A DNA stretch of 22,872 bases. Source: an uncultured Parafilimonas sp. (lineage in GTDB: Bacteria > Bacteroidota > Bacteroidia > Chitinophagales > Chitinophagaceae). Where the stretch lies: the NCBI GenBank assembly GCA_937892395.1, contig CALAGJ010000090.1:1-22872 (forward strand), given 5' to 3'. The notes beneath the pieces are model-generated. The model was not told the origin of the DNA. It did not search any database and saw only the letters and a program-made list of their open reading frames with translations. Each line of letters starts with the position of its first letter. Positions within the stretch are counted from its first letter, which is position 1. Shown piece after piece: positions 16,738 through 22,872 of this stretch. The translations under genes and the position numbers were made by a program.

Positions 16738-19146
16738 ATGTTTAAAAATATTTTAAGGGTAACTATAAGAAATATCAAAAGAAACAAGTTACTGTCATTT
16801 GTAAACATTGCGGGGCTTGCCATTGGTCTTACATGTATTGTACTCATTACCTTATTTGTAAAAGATGAATGGAGTTTTGATAGGTTTAATAAAAATGGAG
16901 AAAATATATATAGAATAGTACGAAGTAGCACAGACACTGCTGGCAATGAAACCAGAGTAGGAAATACTGGTTTACCACAAGGCCCGGTATGCAAAGCGGA
17001 AGTACCAGAAATAGAAAACTATTGCCGTATAAAGGGGTGGGATATGGATGTGCGAAAAGCAAATGAAACACTATCCTCTCTTGTGCTCTTTGCCGACCCA
17101 TCTATTTTTAATGTATTTACCATAGATGTGTTGAAAGGCAATGTTTCTAAAATGTTGGAAGGAAGAAATTCAGTGGTACTCACAAATAAATCAGCACAAA
17201 AATATTTTGGAACCGAAAACCCTATCGGGAAAACGGTCGAAATACAAGTAGATGAAGATTTTGAAAATTTTGTAATAACCGGAGTGGTAAAAAATCCACC
17301 ATCAAATGCTTCCGTTCGTTTTGATATGCTCATACCAATGGAACGTCAAAACCCTACTGATGCTGCGGCTTTTAATGATGAAATGAATAACTGGAGTAAT
17401 GGTTATCTCAATACATTTTTATTGCTGCGCAAAGATGCTAATGCCGCTTCGGTAGAAAAGAAAATATGGAATGTTTACCTGGCTCATAATGAAGAAGAAT
17501 GGAAAGCGAAGCAATCAAAATATGGTATTACTTCTATGAAGTTTGGATTGCAACCGTTGTTTGATATTCATCTCAATGCTGATTATTTTGCATCCAATGG
17601 TTTAAGCAATTGGAGTGATGCCACTTATGCCTATATCTTATCATTTCTTGCGGTTTTGATACTTGCCATAGCCTGTATCAATTTCATCAATATTGCGTTG
17701 GCCAAAAGTATGCAGCGTAGTAAAGAAATCGGCATAAGAAAAGTTTCCGGTAGTAGTAGGTGGCAGGTGATGTATCAGTTTCTGGGTGAGTCTTTTATTT
17801 TTACTTGCATTGCATTTGCGCTCTCATTAGTATTGGTGCAGCTTATATTGCCATCCTTTAATCAACTATCCAATAAATCATTTAGTCTTGCTTATTTAAT
17901 TCAGCCGGAGGCAATAACTATATTTATTGGACTTATCATCATCGTATCATTATTGGCAGGATTTTATCCGGCCTTCGTGGCATCAGGGTTTCAACCCGTG
18001 AAAACATTGTATGGGCGGTTTAAATTATCAGGAAAAAACATTTTAGGTAAATCATTAATTGTTGTTCAATTTGTAATTGCTTCCGGGCTAATTATTTGCA
18101 CACTGGTCTTCAACAAACAGTTTGATTATATCAGCCGTGCAGACTTGGGTTATAATGTGGACAATATGCTTTACTTGCAATTTCCCTGGAATAAAACTTC
18201 GGAATTTGCACGTTTTAAAAATGAGTTGAAGGCCATTCCTTCCATTGAATCGGTAGGAACAAAAAGCGGAAATTGGAATAAGACCATGTTTGCAATTGAT
18301 GGTAAGCAAACATCATGGGTTTATTATGAGCATATAGATGACAATTATTTACAGACTTTACAAATACCACTTCAGGCAGGGCGATACCTTAGTTATGCTA
18401 ATGTAGCAGATACTGTTTCAAATTGTATGGTCAATGAAGCATTTGTAGATCAGTATCTGGACAAGTCCAAAAGCCCCATAGGTCAAGTGATCACTGATGG
18501 ATGGGGAACTGAAAGCTATACCATTGTGGGTGTGGTAAAAAATTACCATAGTGCCAACTTCAAAGAAGAAATTCAACCTATCCATTTTTCATTAGATAAA
18601 TATGGCGATTTATTAAATACCTATATCAAATTTGCGCCAGGTAAGGAGGATGAAGCAAGGGCGGCTGCCATGAAAGTGTACAAGTCTATTCTACCCTTTG
18701 CCATACCAGAGTTTCATAGCATGAAGCAATGGCTGATGGATAGATATGCAGCAGATGCACAATGGAAACAAATAGTATTATTTACCACCATCATTGCAAT
18801 TATTATTTCCTTGCTTGGTCTTTTTGCAATTACTGTATTTGCTATAGAACAGCGGCTGAAAGAAATCGGCATTCGTAAAATACTTGGTGCATCAGTTACA
18901 AATATTGTGTCCATTCTTTCAAAAGATTATGTGGTGCTTGTAATGATTGCTTTACTCATTGCATCACCATTGGCATGGTGGATGATGAATAAATGGTTAG
19001 AGGATTTTGCATATCGTACTTCTATATCATGGACAGTATTTGCAATTACCATTTGTATTGTAGTTTGTATTTCATTGCTTACCATAAGTATTCAAGCCAT
19101 TAAAGCAGCAGTGGCAAACCCGGTAAAAAGCCTGAGAACAGAGTAA
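16738..19146 (+). CDS. FtsX-like/MacB-type ABC permease 4
   Basis: An 802-residue permease with the same two-half FtsX plan: MFKNILRVTIRNIKRNK, helix 1 at about 20-42, periplasmic domain 1 to about 295, helices and coupling segment KEIGIRKVSGSSR near 326. Then come the helix SLIVVQFVIASGLIICTLVF, periplasmic domain 2 (with YTIVGVVKNYHSANF), the coupling segment KEIGIRKILGAS near 703, and the end ANPVKSLRTE. It begins 43 bases after permease 3, with no promoter or terminator seen in the gap. The last codons of permeases 3 and 4 share a long identical nucleotide stretch (about 16665-16681 and 19114-19130), a possible site of recombination between paralogues. It is probably the last gene of the transcript that starts before the adaptor gene. 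Confidence 0.93.
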   Translation: MFKNILRVTIRNIKRNKLLSFVNIAGLAIGLTCIVLITLFVKDEWSFDRFNKNGENIYRIVRSSTDTAGNETRVGNTGLPQGPVCKAEVPEIENYCRIKGWDMDVRKANETLSSLVLFADPSIFNVFTIDVLKGNVSKMLEGRNSVVLTNKSAQKYFGTENPIGKTVEIQVDEDFENFVITGVVKNPPSNASVRFDMLIPMERQNPTDAAAFNDEMNNWSNGYLNTFLLLRKDANAASVEKKIWNVYLAHNEEEWKAKQSKYGITSMKFGLQPLFDIHLNADYFASNGLSNWSDATYAYILSFLAVLILAIACINFINIALAKSMQRSKEIGIRKVSGSSRWQVMYQFLGESFIFTCIAFALSLVLVQLILPSFNQLSNKSFSLAYLIQPEAITIFIGLIIIVSLLAGFYPAFVASGFQPVKTLYGRFKLSGKNILGKSLIVVQFVIASGLIICTLVFNKQFDYISRADLGYNVDNMLYLQFPWNKTSEFARFKNELKAIPSIESVGTKSGNWNKTMFAIDGKQTSWVYYEHIDDNYLQTLQIPLQAGRYLSYANVADTVSNCMVNEAFVDQYLDKSKSPIGQVITDGWGTESYTIVGVVKNYHSANFKEEIQPIHFSLDKYGDLLNTYIKFAPGKEDEARAAAMKVYKSILPFAIPEFHSMKQWLMDRYAADAQWKQIVLFTTIIAIIISLLGLFAITVFAIEQRLKEIGIRKILGASVTNIVSILSKDYVVLVMIALLIASPLAWWMMNKWLEDFAYRTSISWTVFAITICIVVCISLLTISIQAIKAAVANPVKSLRTE

Positions 19147-19168
19147 ATAACTTAATTTTTTTTGCTAT

Positions 19169-19179
19169 GCCCTTCGGGC
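19169..19179 (+). repeat. Short GC-rich TTC-loop hairpin after permease 4
   Basis: GCCC, loop TTC, GGGC, extended by a T-A pair (19168/19180). It is set in the same flanks (TATG on the left, AATGA on the right) as the hairpin at 11373-11383, with a base-pair swap that keeps the stem. Confidence 0.6.
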
Positions 19180-19265
19180 AATGATGATGCAGTATTGAAA
19201 GAATCCTAAATGTAGTAACTTACTGTTTTCTTAAATGTACTGATGCGTATTCCAATGTTCACCCC

Positions 19266-19292
19266 CGCACAAAAACTGTACGCAACCGTACA
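19266..19292 (+). promoter_or_regulatory. Putative operator/enhancer site array before permease 5
   Basis: Half-sites CGCACA (19266-19271), TGTACG (19277-19282) and CGTACA (19287-19292). The last two form the perfect inverted repeat TGTACG-CAAC-CGTACA. Order and spacing repeat those at 6466-6493, where one extra T is present. Its centre lies about 72 bases before the sigma-54-like element, against about 60 in the first region, a difference close to one DNA turn. Confidence 0.6.
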
Positions 19293-19355
19293 CCCCATTT
19301 GTGTACTTCTCCTGAAATGCTTGTACTACAAGGGTTTACAGATTGGCATAGCCAT

Positions 19356-19371
19356 TGGCATAATTATTACT
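19356..19371 (+). promoter_or_regulatory. Possible sigma-54-type promoter of permease 5
   Basis: TGGCATAATTATTACT has GG, ten bases, then AC, against the sigma-54 rule GG-N10-GC, so only one invariant base differs. An overlapping ATTGGCATA copy lies 12 bases upstream (19342-19350). Predicted start of transcription is near 19382, 24 bases before the ATG at 19406. Confidence 0.45.
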
Positions 19372-19405
19372 GTAGTATTTACGCATTTATACACAAACAG
19401 ATATT

Positions 19406-21838
19406 ATGTTTAAAAATTATTTGAAAATCACATTTAGGACACTCAATAAGGCCAAAGGGTATTCAGCAATAAACATTATGGGTCTTGCTTTAGGTTTAGG
19501 TTGTTTTATACTAATAGCATTATATGTAGCTGATGAGTGGAGCTATGATCGATATCATGAAAAGGCAGATAGAATTTATCGCATACATTCTGATATAAGA
19601 TTTGGTGGCAATGATATGAATATGGCCGTAAGCCCTGACCCCATGGGTGCAGCACTAAAGAATGACTATCCACAAGTAGAAGAATTCACTAGAATTTATA
19701 ACAATGAAGGCAGTAAACTCTTTAAAAAAGATAACCAGTTTATTACAGAGCAGAGGGTATGTTATGCAGACTCTACTTTATTTTCCGTATTCACATTTTC
19801 TGCTTTGGCCGGAGATTTAAAAAATGCTTTAAATAATCCCAACACTATTGTAATTAATGAAACTACTGCAAAAAAATATTTCTACTCAGTAGCAAATGCT
19901 TTGGGTAGAACAATAAATTGCAATGACAATGATGGCACCTCTTATAAGGTAACTGCAGTTATAAAAGATATGCCACATAATTCACATTTTATTTTTGATA
20001 TGTTTTTATCAATGGATAATGTGCATTATGATTTTGGAAATTTTGTCAGTCATAATTTTCATACCTACCTTTTATTAAAACCTGGTAGTGATTATAAAGC
20101 TTTGGAAAAACAATTTCCATCCTATCTCAATAAATATGTATTACCACAGGTCAATCAATTCATTCAAATAAAAAGTATGGAAGATTTTGAAAAATCTGGT
20201 AATAAATTAGCTTATTCACTTATGCCTTTAACATCCATTCATCTCTATTCAGCAAGGGGTGTAGAACTTGGTGTAAATGGTAATATCCAATATGTATATA
20301 TCTTTTCAGCGGTAGCCTTATTTATTTTGCTCATAGCCTGTATCAATTTTATGAATCTTTCAACTGCAAGAAGTGCCGGCCGTGCAAAAGAAGTTGGTAT
20401 TAGAAAAGTATTGGGCACTGAAAAGAAAGCATTGATTGTGCAGTTCTTGATGGAAACAATCTTAATGGCATTTATAGCTTTATTTATTGGGCTTGCTTTA
20501 GTGGCTTTGGCATTACCACAATTCAATAGTATGGCCGGCAAGGCAATCAATATATCTACACTATCTGAACCCATTTATATAGCATTTTTATTAGTATTGA
20601 CAATATTTGTGGGCGCCATTGCCGGCCTTTATCCCGCATTTTTTCTTTCCTCATTTAAACCCATTCAAGTATTAAAAGGAAAGCTAAGTGCGGGTGCCGG
20701 AAACAGTACGCTAAGAAGTTCTTTGGTGGTATTTCAATTTGCTACATCCATCATTCTTATAATAGGTACCATCGTTATTTATTACCAACTAAATTATATT
20801 CAAACTACAAAAATTGGTTTTAATAAAGATCAGGTTTTGGTGGTGGATAATTCTGCTATGGGTACAAATACTGCTCAAGCATTTAAAGATGAAATTTCAA
20901 AACTGAGTGGTGTAAAGGCGTCTTGTTTTGGTGGCTATCTACCTGTTCAAAATTCATCACGGTCAGATAATACATGGAGTACATCATCCGTTATGAATGA
21001 GAAGAATGGATTCAACATGCAGAACTGGCGTATTGATTATGATTACATCCCTACTATGGGTATGGAACTCATAGCTGGAAGAAATTTTTCTGCTGATTAT
21101 GGTTCAGATTCTATGGCTATTGTCATCAATGAATCAACAGCAAAATTGATAGGTACAAAAAATCCCATCAATCAAAAATTATATACTACTGATGGAAGTG
21201 GTGCACCGATAATTTATACGATTATAGGTGTAGTAAAGAATTTTAATTTTGAATCGCTGCGCAAAAACGTGGGTCCATTATGTTTTAGATTGGGTAATAA
21301 TAAATGGGCATCCTGCTATCGTATAAGTACATCCAATGTGGCCGGATTGATACAATCTGTTGAATCTACATTTAAAAAAATGAGTCCGGGTATGCCATTG
21401 AATTATCATTTTTTAGATGAATCTTTTAACGATATGTATCAGGAAGAACAGCGTGCAGGACAAGTGGCATTAACCTTTTCCTTGCTTGCAGTATTGATAG
21501 CCTGTCTTGGTTTGTTTGGCTTGGCTGCCTATATGGCTGAGCAGCGTACAAAAGAAATTGGTGTAAGAAAAGTATTGGGTGCGTCTGTCTCAAACATTAC
21601 AACACTGCTGTCCAAAGATTTTATAAAATTGGTGGGCATTGCATCCTTAGTAGCATTTCCGGTGGCCTGGTGGGCCATGAATAAATGGTTAGAAGATTTT
21701 GCTTATCGTATCCATATCAGTTGGTGGATATTTTTGTTAGCAGGCTGCTTAGCATTGCTCATAGCTTTACTAACGGTGAGTTCACAAGCCATTAAAGCTG
21801 CTTTGGCAAATCCTGTAAAGAGTTTGAGAGCAGAATAA
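19406..21838 (+). CDS. FtsX-like/MacB-type ABC permease 5
   Basis: An 810-residue permease with the duplicated FtsX plan: MFKNYLKITFRTLNKAKG, helix 1 at about 22-43, periplasmic domain 1 to about 290, helices around the coupling segment KEVGIRKVLGTEK near 326. Then come the helix SLVVFQFATSIILIIGTIVI, periplasmic domain 2 (with YTIIGVVKNFNFESL), the coupling segment KEIGVRKVLGAS near 711, and the end ANPVKSLRAE. Unlike permeases 1-4 it follows a 259-base gap with its own operator-like array and promoter-like element, so it is probably a separate transcript controlled by the same regulator as the main operon. No ATPase gene follows; it would have to use the one at 8040 or one elsewhere. Confidence 0.93.
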   Translation: MFKNYLKITFRTLNKAKGYSAINIMGLALGLGCFILIALYVADEWSYDRYHEKADRIYRIHSDIRFGGNDMNMAVSPDPMGAALKNDYPQVEEFTRIYNNEGSKLFKKDNQFITEQRVCYADSTLFSVFTFSALAGDLKNALNNPNTIVINETTAKKYFYSVANALGRTINCNDNDGTSYKVTAVIKDMPHNSHFIFDMFLSMDNVHYDFGNFVSHNFHTYLLLKPGSDYKALEKQFPSYLNKYVLPQVNQFIQIKSMEDFEKSGNKLAYSLMPLTSIHLYSARGVELGVNGNIQYVYIFSAVALFILLIACINFMNLSTARSAGRAKEVGIRKVLGTEKKALIVQFLMETILMAFIALFIGLALVALALPQFNSMAGKAINISTLSEPIYIAFLLVLTIFVGAIAGLYPAFFLSSFKPIQVLKGKLSAGAGNSTLRSSLVVFQFATSIILIIGTIVIYYQLNYIQTTKIGFNKDQVLVVDNSAMGTNTAQAFKDEISKLSGVKASCFGGYLPVQNSSRSDNTWSTSSVMNEKNGFNMQNWRIDYDYIPTMGMELIAGRNFSADYGSDSMAIVINESTAKLIGTKNPINQKLYTTDGSGAPIIYTIIGVVKNFNFESLRKNVGPLCFRLGNNKWASCYRISTSNVAGLIQSVESTFKKMSPGMPLNYHFLDESFNDMYQEEQRAGQVALTFSLLAVLIACLGLFGLAAYMAEQRTKEIGVRKVLGASVSNITTLLSKDFIKLVGIASLVAFPVAWWAMNKWLEDFAYRIHISWWIFLLAGCLALLIALLTVSSQAIKAALANPVKSLRAE

Positions 21839-22006
21839 AATGAAGCATTTAGGTAGTCTGTACTATTTCTTACACCCAGATTTTGCAATTGACTTTATTC
21901 TGAAAAAGCTGAATGGTCTAAAACATTTATTCGTTGTATCGTTGATTGCACTGATTTTTTTCATCCATCACGCCCATCATTTAATCACAAAAATCAGCGG
22001 TTCAGA

Positions 22007-22837
22007 CTATTCCTTCACCACCTTTTCCACCCTTCTCCTGCCATCACTTAAAACAAACTCCACCATATAAATCCCTTTAGCAAGTGTAGCAGTATTGAGG
22101 CTTATTGTATTATCTCCGCTTTGTACAAATCGTGTCTCTGTATAAACCAACCGGCCTGCTGTATTATACCAGTGTACATTCATAGGAGTGGATTCTTTAA
22201 GACCAGTATTGACCACAATAGAAAATTTTGAACTAAAAGGATTGGGCCTTACACTTACCGTAAATGGTTTGGTAGAGGCTGCTATGCTGATGGTATTGCT
22301 TAATGCTGCACGGCCATCTGCCTGCATAAAACTGATTCTATAAAAGTTGGTTACACCCACCACCGCAGTCACATCTTCATACTTATAAGCCGCTGCTTTA
22401 TGTTGTGGTGTTATATTAGCAATCTTATTAAAACTTATACCATCCGTACTCCTTTCCACCACCATATCTTGCAGGCTGGTTTCATTATAGGTTTGCCAGT
22501 AGAGTGTATTGATATTATTTTTTCTCTCCCCGGTTAAAGCGCTAAAACCAAGCGGCAGCAAGGGCTCCTGAAAAAAATAAGCAGCACCGGATTCGTTTTT
22601 ATAATTTTCTCCATTTTCATCAAACCCTTCTTCATCAGCTCCGGCAAGTATATAGCCACCGGATATACCAACTGAATTACCAAAACCCTGATAATCATCC
22701 TCAAAAAACGGGTCCGGGTCTCTGTCTGGTGCTACAATTTTTTGTATTTCAGTCCATACCCCTTCATTGTTTTTCTGATAGATATAAACAGCCCCTGTAG
22801 AGGGTGCATAATTTTCATTATAGAAGTACTGATTTAG
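22007..22837 (-). CDS. FG-GAP repeat protein with T9SS sorting domain, 5'-truncated
   Basis: The C-terminal 276 residues of a secreted surface protein. The frame is open from the TAG stop at 22007-22009 up to a TAA at 22838-22840, which lies inside the terminal repeat; no convincing start exists in between (the TTG at 22561 falls within the domain). Residues about 1-90 carry FG-GAP beta-propeller blades (STGAVYIYQKNNEGVWTEIQ, FGNSVGISGGYILAGADEEG, NESGAAYFFQEP). Residues about 95-190 form a Fibronectin/adhesin-like spacer typical before sorting domains. Residues about 191-276 are a type A T9SS domain (FTVSVRPNPFSSKFSIVV, then LAKGIYMVEFVLSDGRRRVEKVVKE). It is convergent with permease 5 and unrelated to the exporter. 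The N-terminal part and signal peptide must lie beyond the window or be lost. Confidence 0.85.
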   Translation of the reverse strand, partial: LNQYFYNENYAPSTGAVYIYQKNNEGVWTEIQKIVAPDRDPDPFFEDDYQGFGNSVGISGGYILAGADEEGFDENGENYKNESGAAYFFQEPLLPLGFSALTGERKNNINTLYWQTYNETSLQDMVVERSTDGISFNKIANITPQHKAAAYKYEDVTAVVGVTNFYRISFMQADGRAALSNTISIAASTKPFTVSVRPNPFSSKFSIVVNTGLKESTPMNVHWYNTAGRLVYTETRFVQSGDNTISLNTATLAKGIYMVEFVLSDGRRRVEKVVKE

Positions 22838-22872
22838 TTACACCAATTTTAGTTGATTAATAAAAACCGGCT
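22821..22872 (-). repeat. Right copy of 52-bp terminal inverted repeat
   Basis: Exact reverse complement of bases 4-55. On the minus strand the FG-GAP frame meets a TAA inside this copy, and the protein-like sequence stops fitting the family about where the repeat begins. This suggests that the repeat is foreign to the gene at this end. Confidence 0.95.

Larger units (their letters stand above)
19147..19405. other. Regulatory intergenic region before permease 5
   Basis: 259 bases with no gene. In order it holds a TTC-loop hairpin (19169-19179), the CGTACA/TGTACG site array (19266-19292), a perfect 13-base palindrome CTTGTACTACAAG (19320-19332) and a sigma-54-like promoter element (19356-19371). 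No intrinsic terminator was seen after permease 4; the T-run near 19156-19163 lies before, not after, the hairpin. Confidence 0.7.

Noticed and set aside
19342..19358. First ATTGGCATA read as an alternative sigma-54 promoter with TTGGCA as its -12 half
   Set aside because: The spacing from GG to GC would be 11 bases instead of the strict 10, so the element at 19356 is preferred. The duplication is only noted.
21951..21997. Inverted repeat CTGATTTTT / AAAAATCAG between the convergent genes
   Set aside because: It is an AT-rich 9-bp stem with a 29-base loop, and the T-run lies inside the stem. It is too weak to call a bidirectional terminator.
21840..22070. 76-residue plus-strand ORF right after permease 5
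   Set aside because: Its 3' part overlaps the well-supported T9SS C-terminus on the minus strand, and it has no family features. The start overlaps the permease stop region, but the His/Leu-rich sequence looks like chance.

Overview
The window reads as chromosomal DNA of a Bacteroidota member, most likely Chitinophagaceae or a close relative. The grounds are low G+C coding DNA, two type IX secretion (T9SS) C-terminal sorting domains, a TonB with the Bacteroidota N-terminal NKEYGAYDLRKTY motif, A-rich leaders without clear Shine-Dalgarno sequences, and FtsX-like permeases ending in ANPV(K/R)SLR(T/S/A)E. This taxonomic call is inference from protein style; no marker gene or rRNA is present.

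Layout. (1) 366-3401: a complete Ton energising operon, exbB - exbD - exbD - tonB, closed by a clear intrinsic terminator at 3424-3454. (2) 3874-5391: a secreted beta-helix protein with a T9SS sorting domain, followed by a decayed secreted-protein pseudogene (about 5429-6093). (3) 6643-21838: an export locus with one HlyD/MacA-type adaptor, one MacB/LolD-type ATPase, a 59-residue membrane peptide, five successive full-length MacB/FtsX-type permeases (786-818 aa) and one small secreted protein. (4) 22007 to about 22837, minus strand: the C-terminal part of an FG-GAP repeat / T9SS protein, cut off at the window edge.

How the parts work together. The Ton genes would power TonB-dependent outer-membrane receptors. 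In the export locus the single ATPase probably serves several permeases, with the adaptor linking them to an outer-membrane TolC-like channel that is not encoded here. The main regulatory observation is that the two likely transcription starts of this locus, upstream of the adaptor (6643) and upstream of the fifth permease (19406), share the same composite control region: three CGTACA/TGTACG half-sites in the same order and nearly the same spacing, then about 60-70 bases later a TGGCATAAT-type element resembling a sigma-54 -24/-12 promoter. This suggests that one enhancer-binding regulator, not present in the window, drives the locus from two points.

Other structure. Three short GC-rich TTC/GAA-loop hairpins lie in the AT-rich gaps before permeases 1, 2 and 5; two of them share 17 of 19 bases with a compensatory base-pair swap. 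A 30-base module (TTATGGAT-N14-CATCTCAT) occurs in two gaps of the Ton operon. The two ends of the window carry a perfect 52-base inverted repeat, which breaks the FG-GAP gene and may be a contig-end artefact or a real repeat. I see no tRNA, rRNA, CRISPR, transposase, phage or defence genes.
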